From the NCBI GenBank assembly GCA_013398275.1, contig VZSE01009352.1:473142-537141 (forward strand): a DNA stretch of 64,000 nucleotides, written 5' to 3'. This DNA comes from Promerops cafer (lineage: Eukaryota > Chordata > Aves > Passeriformes > Nectariniidae). Both the position numbers and the translations under genes were made by a program. The notes under the pieces are model-generated. The model searched no databases, was not told the DNA's origin, and saw only the letters and a list, made by a program, of their open reading frames with translations. Position 1 is the stretch's first letter. Every line of letters begins with the position of its first letter. Shown here piece by piece: positions 50,391-62,081 of this stretch.

Positions 50391-50764
50391 GCTATAAGAT
50401 ACTTTTTTGGCAGAAAGCTAATAAGTTGATGAGTTATCTCAATAACTTCAAAAATATTGTTATATGTTAGCAGAGATTTTGAAAGAAATACTGTGCAGGT
50501 TAATGCAGCTTAGTGTTTCAGTAATCCTATGCCTGACTGGTCAGCATCCAACCCTTACTAAAATTCTGTTCCTCGCTTGCTTATAATGACAATAACAACC
50601 ACGATTCTTGTGATTACTATTGCTATTAAAATTACAATTCCTGCACTTTCGCTTTGATCGTTCCTAAACCCTTAAAAAGAAAAAAGAGGCAAAAGGGATG
50701 CAATCACCAAGGCAAACCAAACTTAGATGGAAGTTTTAGTAATGCTGGGATTTTTCCACTTCAC

Positions 50765-50791
50765 TTTTGAGGGTTTTGAGGGTTTTGAGGG
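50765..50791. repeat. Three-unit TTTTGAGGG minisatellite
   Basis: Three perfect 9-bp units TTTTGAGGG in tandem. The G-run spacing is telomere-like, but with three G-runs only it is below the usual minimum for an intramolecular quadruplex. Confidence 0.9.
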
Positions 50792-52723
50792 TGCTTACCA
50801 ACGTTTCTTCCTAAATCCTCTATTGCCTTAATTGCATGTATTCTAATACAAGAAACGGTCTTTCTGTTATTCCACAGTAAGAGTCCTTTCACTGCAATAA
50901 TCAGCTATTATTCTTGTTATTTTTTTACTGTTGTTGTTGTTATTATAATTTCAAATGTTAGCATGCTACAGTTTGGTTACAAATAAACATGCATACTGAA
51001 TTTCCTTTTATGTCAATTTTCCTGAGCTCATAACCTCAGGAAAAATCTGCAGTGAAAAGACCCACCTTCTCTGTCTCCTGAAGGTGTCACACACAGTCTT
51101 CCTAGTTCATGTTTCTCATAATAATTTTTTAAATCCTACAGTATCTTTGTATTCTTTCTGTAACTTTGCCTGTGACAGTGATCCTTTCTCTGGCTTGTAG
51201 TCTGTATGTTTTGTATAGCAAGTACCAAATAGTTCTAACAGCTTTGTCATGATATAATATTTTGAGTAATGAGCATAAACTTATCCTGGGCCAATTTAGT
51301 ACATCTCCATAACTGAACTTCTCTGGGATCTGGCTAGATATCCTTCATTTGAGGCTTATATATTTTCTATCATATATCTTTTCTTTAATATATTAGTAAA
51401 ATATAGCTTTCAGCAATAAAATGATCAGCTCATTTTCCTTTTTTTTAATCCTTTTGTACGGCATTTGTCACTTCATCAATTATTCCTAAATGATTGTTTT
51501 TCTAAAAAAAAAAAAAAAAGAAACAGATAAACTTTGTCCTCTTTAAATCCCTATACAATATTTTGTCCTCTTTGTGTGATGGTCCACTTTGAATAAAACT
51601 GTATTTTTCATTTAATTCTGCTCCGACATCTAATTGGTTTGGATAGGAGCATCTCTGTTAAATTTCTGAAATCTCTGCAGATGAAGTAGTCATCCAGTTT
51701 CGCCTGCTCACAGACAAAGGGAGAAAAAATTATTTAGGGATTTAGTCAGAACACACGTGTACCTTAGTGTGCAATGAATCTCTCCGTCCAAAATGCATAT
51801 TTTTCTCTTTTGACTAAGGGAGCTAAGACTGATCTACAATCTGGGTAGTTATATTTGGTCTGGTGAAGTGCACCCTTTTCTTACACAGAGGCTAGCATCA
51901 AAAACTCTTATTTTTCTTTTTTTTTTTTTTCTTTTTTTAATTCTCTTAATATTTTCATATCCACTTAATCTGGAAAGAAAAACTTTTCCATGAGATTTTA
52001 ATGTATGTAATAATATCCCTCTCCTCTATTACTTTTGGTTTCTTAAAAAAAACCCAGAAGACAATGCCCCACCGAAACCCAGATAAAAAATGACCACAAC
52101 CACAAACAAAATGTCACTAACTTTTATCTGAATGTGATTCTCATGTCTTTCTGAAAATCTACACATTTGAAAAATTAATAATTTCAGGTCATAGATATGA
52201 AACATATTTGCAGAAAACATCTAAATGGCTATTATTTTAGGTTGTATACCTTTCTCTTTAAGTAGTTTAGCACTGCAGACAATGATAGAACAAAGAACAA
52301 AGATGACATAAAATGTTTCCAAAAAATCCCATCATGTCTGATTCTTTTTGGTACAGTTTTAACCCAGTATTTAAAACATAGCATGCACCTTCAACATCTA
52401 CTCAACAGAATTTCTTCCAATAGTGGGTGGCATTTTATAAATTTAAGTGCACTTGTAATCCGGGAATGTTGCCTGGGTTTTTTGTTGTTGGTTTTGATAT
52501 CCTAGTCAGTTTACATGCTGAAAATTTTAGTGCAGATATCAGTCATCAGGTAGACCTCCCAGAACTGTAAAATTATTTCTTCTCATGAGAAAGCCCCAGA
52601 TTAGCTTAAATACTTTCAATTGACATAATTTCTGAGAGTACCAGACTACAGGCAAATCCATGAGTCCACATTTAGGAAGTCATGCTTCCTTTTCCTGAAG
52701 AAGGAAAATCTGCCTTTCAGCTT

Positions 52724-52828
52724 TCACAGAACCATTAAGGTTGGAAAAGACCTCAAAGACCACCAAGACCAACCTTCAACAGAATATCATCATACCCACT
52801 AACCATATCACAAAAGGCCCCGTCTGCT
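52724..52828 (-). mobile_element. CR1 LINE, 3'-end piece left of a nested LTR
   Basis: The plus strand 'tcacagaaccattaagg', 'ttggaaaagacctcaaag' and 'accaagaccaaccttcaac' is the reverse complement of a CR1 3' terminus of the TGATTCTGTGA-ending type. It stops where LTR copy D begins and resumes at 53368. Confidence 0.82.
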
Positions 52829-53367
52829 TGTGTAGGGTACGTGCCTGTGTTTAGGGTTTGTGCTGAACACGGGTTGACAAAATAGAGATTTTTGTTATTG
52901 CTGAGCAGGGCTTACACAGAGCCAAGGCCTTGTCTGCTTTTCATACTGCCATGCTGGCAAGGAAGCTGGGGCTGCCTGGGAGCTTGTGAGGGGACACAGA
53001 AAGTACAGGTGACCCCAACTGACTTGGACATTCCAGACCATATGGTATCATGGTCAGTTTATAAAGTGGGGGGATGAAAGGAGGAAGGGGAGGTTGTTTA
53101 GAGTGACAGTGCTTGTCTTCCCTAGTAACTATAACATGTTATGGAGCCCGCCTCTCCTGGAGATGGCTGAACATCTGCCTGCCCATGGGAAGCAGTGAAT
53201 TAATTCCTTGTTTTGCCTTGCTGTCTGTCTGGTTTTTGCTTACCCTATTAAACTGTCTATGTCTCAACCCATGACTTTTCTACCTTTTACCCTTCCAATT
53301 CTCTCCTGGATCCCACCAGTGGGGGAAGAGGCAGTGTGAAGCTGCAAGATACTTGTTTGTTGGTTGT
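52829..53367 (+). mobile_element. ERVL-type solo LTR nested in CR1 (copy D)
   Basis: The 5' blocks 'gtttgtgctgaacacgg' and 'gctgagcagggcttacacag' are followed by the TATA box TATAAAG at 53060-53066, 'cctggagatggctgaacat', 'cccatgggaagcagtgaat' and an intact ATTAAA at 53247-53252. The last 15 or so bp with the CA terminus and the first 50 or so bp are lost or diverged, so no target-site duplication is visible. Both flanks are parts of one CR1, so the LTR inserted into a pre-existing CR1. With copy E it shares 'aagcagtgaattaattcctt', which marks a sublineage distinct from copies A to C. Confidence 0.85.
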
Positions 53368-53434
53368 TTTCTGAGCACTTCTACCAGGAAACTCCACCAC
53401 TTCCCTGGAGAGCCTGTTCCAGTGCTTAACTAAT
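53368..53434 (-). mobile_element. CR1 LINE, piece right of the nested LTR
   Basis: The plus strand 'aactccaccacttccctgg' and 'agagcctgttccagtgctta' is the continuation, in reverse complement, of the CR1 interrupted at 52828. Confidence 0.8.
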
Positions 53435-54779
53435 TGTGCATATATACTTATTTGTAGCTCTTTTTAAATGATAAATATATTTAAAACTCAAAATATAAAT
53501 TATCCCCACTCTCCAAGGAATGATTATGAATTCTATTCCTTTATGGTGTTTACCAATTAGTTAATTTTCTCAGCCTGCTTTGTAAATTGTAATGACATTG
53601 ATTAATAGCCTCTTCCTACTTACTAGTTTGTTTTCAGCTTACCTTGGATTACATGATGCCTTCTTTTTCCATAGATTTTTTTAAAAAATCAATCACAGTT
53701 TGTTTATTTCTTACTATATTATTTTTAGCCCTGTGGACTGATTGCCTGAAGAAGTCCCTCTGGTCATTTTCCAAAGTGCTTTGATATTAAAATTGTTTGT
53801 CTGTGCATGTCTCAAGTTCTCTAGACTGTATCAACAACTTAACATTTACCATTTTAAGGTGCTTATAGGTTTTCTGGGTACATTTCTAGACATTTTATTT
53901 CTGTTCCATAGAAATAAATACCACATTTTCAGTAATGTAATCAGTGTTTACAGTGGGGTTTCTTTTTGTTTGATTGTGTTTTTTGTCATGTGCGTACTAA
54001 ATAGCTATTTCAGGGTCACAGTATGCATAAAACTTTCAATAAATCACATAATAGAGGGTCATAAGGGCACAATCTATTCTCCTTTAAAGAGCTACACAAG
54101 CATCCAAGACATGACCATATTCTGGATTCTGTGAGGTGGGAGTGGGGGGAGTAATTTAGTAAAGACTTCAGCATTTTTTTGCAAACAGTCCCTCATCAAG
54201 AGTATTTTTGTCTAAAAGTACCTCTAGAAGAAATTATTTTCAATGAAAAATTTCTTTAAGCAATGTCTTTGAACTGTTACATAGTTTATGGGTCTGACAG
54301 TTCATTCTAACATTCCTCATTTTTCTAGACAGGACACACTTATATCCATTTAATCTCACCACTCTTTCCAGATGTTCAAATCTTAGAGAGATTTGTTGAA
54401 GAAAGGATTCTGAACTATAGATCATGTCTGTATAATAATAGTATATTATTTAAAAGGTCTTGCCCTTTGAAGAGACAGTATCAGTGATTGTTTGGTTATG
54501 ACTAAGATCTTCCTTTCATTATTATCCTTCACTGTTAGCAACAGCCAGGACTTGTAATTCCCAATACCTATTAAATGTTTCAAACAAGGCATGGCTACCA
54601 ATTTGAAGTAAGTTCTCTAAAGTGTCATAAAGAACTAAAGCAGATTTAAGAATATATAAAATGTATTAAATATGTATAAAGGAGTCTTTATGAATAAAAG
54701 TGCTTGCTTATGATCGGGTTTGTTATTTCCTTTGAAATCTATCACTAGACACTATCCATTGTAATTAAAAATTCATGAT
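53435..54779. other. Gene-free spacer
   Basis: AT-rich, with a 130-codon plus-strand ORF (53742-54134). This ORF is rich in Phe, Leu and Ile, as AT-rich noncoding frames are, and shows no family signature. A patch at about 53540-53610 has clustered ATTAGTTAATT and GATTAAT words. Confidence 0.5.
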
Positions 54780-56196
54780 ACCCCAGTGGAATTCCCACTT
54801 GACTGGAAAAGGGGAAATACTACCTTCACTTTTAAAACAGGAAACAGGAAGAACAGGGCTACTGCAGGCTGGTCAATCTCATATAGGTGCTCAACAAGGT
54901 CATGAGGAAAATCCTCCTGGAAGCTATGCTAACGCAAATGGAAACCAGAGGGGTGAGAGGTGACAAGCCAATATGGCTGCATTAAGTGCAAATTTACCTG
55001 ACACACTTGGTGTCCTTTTATGATGGAGTTTTAATGCCAACTAATAACAAAAGAATGACTGACGTCATCTACCTGGACTTGTTCAAAACATTTGACATTG
55101 TTCCACAAAACATCCTTATGTCTAAACTGGAGAGACTTGGCTTTGGAATGGACTGTACGTTTGCACTCAAACAGCTGTGGTCAATGGCTTGGTGTCCAAG
55201 CAGAGAGCAGTGATGAGTGGTGTTCCTCAGGGAACTGGTATTGGGACTGACACTATTTAACACACTTACTAGGAATGTGGGCAGTGGGACTGAGCGTAGC
55301 CACAGCAAGTTTGCAGATGACACTAAGCTGTGTTGTGTGACTGACATTGTAGATTAAAGGAATGTCCTATAGAGGCACTTTGACAGCTAAATGATTGGCC
55401 CATGAGAACATCATGAAGTTCAACAAGGCCAAATGCAAGGTCCTGTACACGGGTTGGGGCAATCCCAAATGTGAATTCATGCTGGGTGATGAAGGGATTG
55501 AGACAGGTCCTATGGAGAAGGACTTGGGGAGATTGGTTGACGAGAAGCTCAACATGACCCAGCAATCTGTGTTCACAGCCCAGAAAGCCAGCAGTATCCT
55601 GGGCTCCATCAAAAGAAGCAAAACCAGCAGGTTAAGGGAGGTGTTTCTCCCCCTTTACTCTACTCCTATGAGACCCCAGCTGGAATGCTGCATCCAGCTC
55701 TGAGGCCCCCAACATGAGAAGGACATGGACCTTTTGAATCCCGTCCATAGGAGGGCCACAAAAATGATCAGAAGGTTCGAACACCTCTGCTATGAGAACA
55801 GGCTGAGAGGTAGTCTCATTTAACCTGGAAAAGAGACTCCAGAGAGAATTTCTAGCATCCTTCCATTGTCTAAAGTGGGCCCACAGGAAAGGTGGTCTCT
55901 TTATCATGTAGTGAGGAGATAGGATGAGGGGTAATGATTTTAACATGAAAAAGGGTAGATTTAGACTAGATATTAGAAACAAATTCTTTACTGGGTGGGT
56001 GGCAAATTATTCAAATAAGTTTCCCAGAGAAGCTGTGAATGCCCTCTCCCTGGGAATGTTCTAGGCCAGGCTGAATGAGGCTTTGAGAAATCTGGTCTAG
56101 TGAAAGGTATCCTTCCCTATAGCAGAGTTGTTGGACTAAATGATCTGTAAGGTTTCTTCCAACCCAAACCATTCTGTGATTCTGACATTCTATGAT
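54780..56196 (+). mobile_element. CR1 LINE, reverse-transcriptase region through 3' end
   Basis: The longest CR1 copy here, about 1.4 kb, truncated inside ORF2. Readable pieces in changing frames include 'DVIYLDLFKTFDIVPQNIL' at about 55057-55113 (reverse-transcriptase motif A region, CR1 form YLDFSKAFD) and 'SKFADDTKL' at about 55305-55331 (motif C, the catalytic Asp pair retained). It also has 'KFNKAKCKVLYTGWGNP' near 55420-55470 and the tail 'ttctgtgattctgacattct' at the end. Stops and frameshifts (for example TAA after 'DIV' near 55355) make it inactive. In motif A the aspartate is kept but the Lys-Ala of the usual motif reads Lys-Thr. Confidence 0.93.
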
Positions 56197-59100
56197 TAGA
56201 TAGCAAAAATATTATTCTAATTATAACATTTATTAACAAAACATAAGCTGACACAATTTTTTAAAAATAATTTCATGTCAAACAAACAAACAAAATCATT
56301 GTTTGAAGTTCAGCAAGAATGTGGACATCTGTAGAGGCCTGGTCCAGTATGTTAAATCTATCAAAAAAAAACCCCAAATAAATAAAATTGAAAGTCCAAT
56401 CATACACATAGAAAGATTGTGTTTTGCACTGTACAAATGTGTTTTACAACGTAAATCACCTATTTGCATGGCCTAAATGCCTGATAAAAATTAGGCATTT
56501 TTATTTTAGCTTTGTGTGTGCATGTATTTTGTATTTTAAGTGTGATGTAAATTTTAACTCTGAATTTAACTAAAAGTGATGAAGAAATGGAAATCACGAT
56601 TTCCATTTCATATACAAAGGCACCGAAAGATATGTATGGAAACACGCACAGACACAGATTTAGAAATTAGAGTCTTAGAATGTTCTGTGGAATAAAATGA
56701 AAAAAAGATTGTATATCATAACCTGGATATCATAATGCTCACTACTGATATTAAAAATCTGGTGTTTTGTTTTCTTTGCTATCTTTTTTTTTTCTTTTGT
56801 TGTTTTGTTGGTTTTTTGGTTTTTTTCCCAAAACTGATTATGTTGCATTTGCTTCAAGGTTTCATACAAAAATTCTTAATTGCCCCTACTTTGAAATATT
56901 GCAAGTGTAAAAATTGTCATCATATGTGCCTTCTTGTATATTTTTTTTACAAGTTGCTGCAGATGCGCCTTCATCGTATTTTATGGAACCAAACACAATG
57001 CAGTCTTGGGTAAAAGATAATGACTTTTTGTGTCACCTAAAGAAATTTAAAACTATGATCCCACTTTTCCCTGAGGCATTTTAAGACTTTTTAATAAAAG
57101 TGGATTGCAGTTTTTCATTTTGTTATTAAAGCAGCTGCAGATGAAACATCTAACTTTCTTGTGTTGCCTTTGGGAATTGTGTCTGTAACACATTTCCAAA
57201 AGTTGGGTTTAATGTATTGAGCTATCTAAATTGTTTTGTAAATATCACACCAGATACTGTGTGACAAGGAGACAGAAGAAACCACATATATACATATTTT
57301 TCACTGAGAAATACTTTAGCGTCTTGACATTTACTTCTTCTATGGGAGCAATACTGAACAAATCCTTAGTCGATATTTACTCTATTCCTCATTATGGCAG
57401 TTATTTATGTTTGTGGGTCAATGACTGGATGTCAGTCAACTTAGCTCTTGTACATCTTCACTGTATTAAAAATTGACAGTTCTTTAAATGAAACTGATGA
57501 GGCAAACAAATTATAGGCTTTTTAATTAAGATAGAAAACATTTGGTTTTCTTAGTAGCTATTTTAAATATTGAGAGACTTATAATCCCTTTTTAAGAGCA
57601 TCTAGGTGAACACTGAGAGGCTTGAATTCTCACACCAGACAGTAGCATTTGATTTGATCATTTTTCATTTGTATAAAAAGCTCCTTTATGGGCAGTGACC
57701 AGGCCAAAACCCTCTGAATTCAGGGGGATTCTTCACCTTAACATGGGAAGTAGCTGTACCCCTTCAAGGAGAAAAATTTTATAAGACATAAACAAAATAT
57801 GGTAAAAAGTGAGTCACAGCACTGAGCCAGGGGGCAGACCAGTTATGAAGACGCCAAATATCTTCACTGGGTAACAAGAAGCAGAAAGTCGTATTTCAGA
57901 GGTGGCATAAACAGAAGCTTTCTAGGACACAGGGAGGTCTTACAGAGTTTGTGACTACTCAGACATCATCTGAGCTGTTTGGATTTCAGAATGGAAAGAG
58001 AAAATATATCGGAATGACATAGTGGGCATGGCTAGAATCTTCAGGTTTTCATTATCTGAAAAGTGGAATATCCTAGTCTACAATCTAATGAAAATTGACT
58101 TCTTGAGTTTTAGGCATATTGATCTTCACTGAGGGAAATACTATATGGCAGAACCACCTCAAAGCTTTGCCTGCCTAGGTTTCCTCCAACAGATCTTTTT
58201 CTTGATGCTCTGAGACCAGAGCTTGGGATCAGCCAAGATGTCTTCAGTGTGTAATAGTAATTTCTTCCAATTCTTCCACAGTATCTTCTGCAGAGAACTT
58301 TGGAAAAGTGTTAGGGGAGAAAAAGTGCTGGTTTACAGTTTAACTTTTCAGGAGGTATAAACATAGCCCATTAATGACTGACAGCAACTCTTGGTGTTCA
58401 ACAATATGAGGAGCTTTGAATCTATGTATACCCAGTAAATCAGAATTCAGTTTTCAACCACTTTTTGGACAAATTTTCTGTAACTAATAAAATTTAATTT
58501 CAACAGTAAAGATTGTTACAATATTTACAGAAAGAATTCTATAAGAATTTCACTGAGAGCTAAAATCAAGGAAGAACTATTATACATTTTGTTCCTTGAA
58601 AGACAATTTTTGTTACCCTAGCAGACCTAAAATACTGAAAAAAAATATAAGTAAAATCAACAGTATAATGCTGATGTTTGCATTAAGTAACAGAAGTAAA
58701 AATTAAAGTTATTTTCAAGAGCAACATGAACGTAAAGTTTAAATATATGAGCAATGGATTTGATTGTTTTTTTCTTTACTAAAATCCACATTTTCATGTT
58801 GATTTTGCATGGGAAGACCTGGTAAGGCAAGTAGCTTCCTTTTTTCCCCCCAGTATGCTTAATTATTAATATATCATAATTTTAACTTTTTTTTAACCAA
58901 ATATAGTTTTCTAATGGTTGGGAGTTACACAAATAAGCTTCTAATTGCGTAATCACAGTCCTGAAAGGTATTTCAATAAAAAGATTTTGGAGTCAGATAG
59001 TGTCTCAATTTTCACTTCAAATCAATACTCCGCATGCAAACACTGATGAATCCTTCTGTCCTACTGCCAAGGCCCTATCCTAAGCCTACTTAGGCTAACC

Positions 59101-59829
59101 CATACTTCCACCTTAGTGTTGATCAACGCATCTTTTCTCATAATTCTTTCATCCTCACTGTAAACTCTTAAAATCTTGGGGTTTACTGATATTTGCAACT
59201 GGTGAATTTTTTCTGCATATATACATGGTTTTGAATGTATATATAATCGACCATTATTAGTTTATTGAAATAAAGCTGATTTTGATGGGGAAAGCTTTGA
59301 AAGCTAAGGTGATTTCATTTTGTTGCCCAATATACACATACATATCTGGAGCACTTTCACATACCGCAATAAATGGAGCAATAAAGCAAGACTGGGAAAA
59401 ACGTTAATCTTACTATGCTTTGTCTCGTCTCCTGATGCTGGCACCAAAACACAAAAGAGTCTTTTTCTTTTTGGCTATATTACAGGTCTTCTAGACAACT
59501 TTGGTCAAGTCAGTTTTCTTCTTTGGCTCCTGTTCCCCCAGCCAATGCAGATAATGATACTGACCTCTTTTCTAAAATGCTTTGACATCCTTGGGTGAAA
59601 AGTTCTTCCTAAAAGCAGGATAGTTTTATTATTATATCCATTATATAGTTACACTATTCAAGGTCAATAGACCTATATAGCTGAACAAAAATGAGATCAT
59701 ATGACCATCAGTACAATGCGGTAATTGCACTCAAAAGTATCCAATTGAATGTTTAGTCCAAATGAAGCCATATTTAGTATGGCTTCATATATTGCTATTG
59801 AACGTTTGATACATTGAATCTTGAACTTT
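56197..59829. other. Gene-free stretch
   Basis: No gene is supported. It contains T-rich runs near 56786-56827 and, at 59762-59788, a perfect 11-bp hairpin. The ORFs here are short and without family signature. Confidence 0.5.
59762..59788. other. Perfect 11-bp inverted repeat with 5-nt loop
   Basis: ATGAAGCCATA, loop TTTAG, then TATGGCTTCAT. The arms are fully complementary. It lies about 40 bp beyond the recognisable end of the LINE relic. It could fold as a short hairpin in RNA or extruded DNA. No known RNA family is implied. Confidence 0.8.
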
Positions 59830-60365
59830 CTTTGATTACAATTCTGCAGTGAGACTTCCTCAAACTTTTTAATTCATTGGTTGCTGCCCCCAAGGGATTA
59901 ATACGGATTGGGTAAGAAAAGAATGACATCAACGGCATATAATGAAATTTTATCCAGGATGTCCAATATCTTTATACCTTCAACTCTATTATTGTGTTGG
60001 ATTCTTTTACTGATTTGTCCCAGAATTATGGTAAAAAGGGAGGGCAAAAAGGGGCACCATTGCCTTTTTCTGCTAGAGAAAGTAAAGACTTCTGAGTGGT
60101 ATCCATTATTCCTTACTATAGGCTCCACTACAATGTCTTTAGTTAAGAAAGTTTTCGACCATTATGTGAAACTCCCAAAACTTTTGTTGAATAGCTTCTT
60201 TTCAGCCAATCAAGATATCCTTCAGCATACCATGCTAATAAATATAAATCCCCTCTTACTATTTCTATTTTGTAAAGATCTGCAAGCTGAAATTTGTGTT
60301 TCTCCAACCAATTACATGGCACTTTACAGGTATATCCTCCGCTCCTTCATTCTTCCAGTTGCTGC
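59830..60365 (-). pseudogene. L1/Tx1-type LINE reverse-transcriptase relic
   Basis: Read on the minus strand, the conceptual protein follows the L1-clade ORF2 order. 'EGAEDIPVKC' (about 60321-60350) sits where L1 has a KEGKDPTKC-like block. 'NFSLQIFTK' corresponds to YRPISLLNxDxKI. 'RGFIF' corresponds to TGFI. 'LAEKKLFNK' corresponds to motif A, LDAEKAFDR. 'WSKTFLTKDIVVEPIVRNNG' corresponds to the WIKxLYxxPxAxxxxNG segment. 'RKRQWCPFLPSLFTIIL' corresponds to GTRQGCPLSPLLFNIVL. 'SLYAVDVILFLPNP' at about 59904-59945 corresponds to motif C, SLFADDxILYLxNP. The motif C Asp pair is broken (YAVD). Roughly 40 residues between GFI and motif A are deleted, and there are stops and at least one frameshift. 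The order and spacing of several motifs argue against chance. CR1, by contrast, has FADDTKL here. Confidence 0.72.
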
Positions 60366-60989
60366 CATTTCTCTGTTTCAAGTGTATACTGTCTATTGTC
60401 TTACTTTAGATAATTTCTTTGGTATTAGACAAGATCCAGGAAAGCTCTTAAGTAAACACTTAAAGATAGGTCAGCAGCTGTCTTGTTCCAGGTTGATGTT
60501 CTAAACATGGGTTTAAGGACAATTTTTAGTCCTTGAGATTGAGTTTCCAAGCAACTGCTTCTATTCAACTCAAACATGTGGTTCAGTCATGAGACTATAG
60601 GAAAGAGGTAAAGGTAACTGAGCTAATGTTCTTGGTCTAAGTTCTCAATGAATCGTCTTCAAATTCTTGTCTATAATTTTCAACTACATATGAAATATTT
60701 GCCTCTTAAATATTTTTTACAAAAAGAAAATACTTCACTAAGGTCTGTTTTTAAATCACATTTTATTTATTTTATTTTTTATTTGTTTGATGCGGTTTTT
60801 TTTAATTTTTTATTTCCATCCCCTGGACCATAAGCATGAGATAAAAGTGAGATGCTGTTCAAACTTATAAACAATTAGAAATGAGGTGAATCAATAATGA
60901 ATACTAGTATTACACTTTACAAACTTTACAACAATTACAAGGATGTGTTTTGGTTCATTTAGCCCAGTGCCAGGCTCTCTGAAAGGTCC
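60366..60989. other. Spacer between LINE relic and LTR
   Basis: No recognised gene. It may contain further degraded sequence from upstream of the LINE reverse-transcriptase region, but I could not align any of it with confidence. T-rich runs occur near 60760-60815. Confidence 0.45.
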
Positions 60990-61578
60990 TGCTGATTCTG
61001 GCTGGGATAGAGTTAACTTTTCTTCACAGATGGTGGTACGGGTTTGTGTTTTGGATTTGTGCTGAACACAGGGTTGGTAATTTAGAGATGTTTTTGTTAC
61101 TGTTGAGCAGGGCTTATACAGAGCCAAGGCCTATTCTGCTTCTCATACTGCTCCAACAAGGGGGAGCTTAAGGTATATGGGAAGTTGGGAGGAGACACAG
61201 CCAGGACAAGTGACTCACACTGACTAAAGGGATATTCCAGACCACTTGGCATCATGCTCCATATATAAAGTGGAGGGATGAAAGAGGAAGAGTGGGATGT
61301 TTGGGGTGATGGTGCTTATCTTCCCAAGTAACTATTACATAGGGCCCTACTGTCCTGGAGATGTCTGAACACCTGCCTGTCCATGGGAAGCAGTGAATTA
61401 ATTCCTTGCTTTGCTTTGCTTGTATGCATGGCTTTTGCTTGCCCTATTAAACTGTCTTTATCTCAATCCACAGGTTTTCCAGCTTTTACCATTTCAGTTC
61501 TCTCTCCAACCCCGTTGGTGAGGGAGTGAGTGAAGGGCTACATGGAGCTTGGCTGCTGGCTGGGGTTAAACCATGACA
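60990..61578 (+). mobile_element. ERVL-type solo LTR, near complete (copy E)
   Basis: The best-preserved LTR of this type here. It starts TGCTGATTCTGGCTGGGATAG and has 'ggatttgtgctgaacacagg', 'gactaaagggatattccag', a TATA box TATATAAAG at 61262-61270, 'ctggagatgtctgaacacct', an intact ATTAAA at 61446-61451, and ends 'ggctggggttaaaccatgac' plus A at 61578. No clear 5-bp target-site duplication was seen, and internal ERV genes are absent. It shares diagnostic words with copy D. Intact TATA and polyadenylation signals mean residual promoter activity is possible. Confidence 0.9.
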
Positions 61579-62081
61579 AAGACAAAGTTGGGTTACAGTG
61601 AATAAATATGTTTTACAATGGATTTTGTGCGCTTTATTATAATTAAAATTAACATGCTTTTCCATGATGTTAGTGCTAATAGGTAGGAGCAAAATTAAAT
61701 GGCTGCATAATTGCTGGCTTTAAAAATGAATCACCTTAACAGTCTAATACTTTAAGTTTATTCTGCTGCTAGAGATTACATGGCGTATTTTAAATACAAG
61801 TGCTTTTTGGGTAAAATAGGCTTTGGTCGTTTTATATGCATAAAGGCATAGTAATGCCTGATAGATTAAGAGCCCAAACTGTCAACTCCTACTCAGAAGA
61901 GCTGTTCTGAGATAGTCTTTGGATTCAGACAAATTACTTGTTTCAGCAATCTGTACCAGAATTCAGGCCTTATAAAATACCAGAGGGAAAAAAAGGAAAA
62001 AAAATAACAAAAACCAAATCCCATCTTAATTCCATTTCAATATGTATAGTATGATTCTTTAGTCCCTTTTTTCTCTTTCAG
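61579..62081. other. Putative intronic sequence
   Basis: No gene-like feature of its own. If the exon at 62082-62196 is real, this is intron, ending in a T/C-rich tract and the acceptor CTCTTTCAG at 62073-62081. Confidence 0.4.

Larger units (their letters stand above)
49224..52723. other. Gene-free stretch with a conserved-element candidate
   Basis: No gene is supported. It holds the candidate element at 50010-50390, a short minisatellite at 50765-50791, and poly-A and poly-T runs near 51505 and 51920. Confidence 0.5.

Noticed and set aside
53742..54134. 130-codon plus-strand ORF with hydrophobic stretches
   Set aside because: The Phe/Leu/Ile richness follows from T-rich codons. There is no conserved motif, and it is unlikely to be a membrane protein.
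59908..60504. 198-codon plus-strand ORF, the longest in the window
   Set aside because: It is antisense to the L1-type reverse-transcriptase relic, whose motifs read on the minus strand. The plus-strand translation has no family signature.
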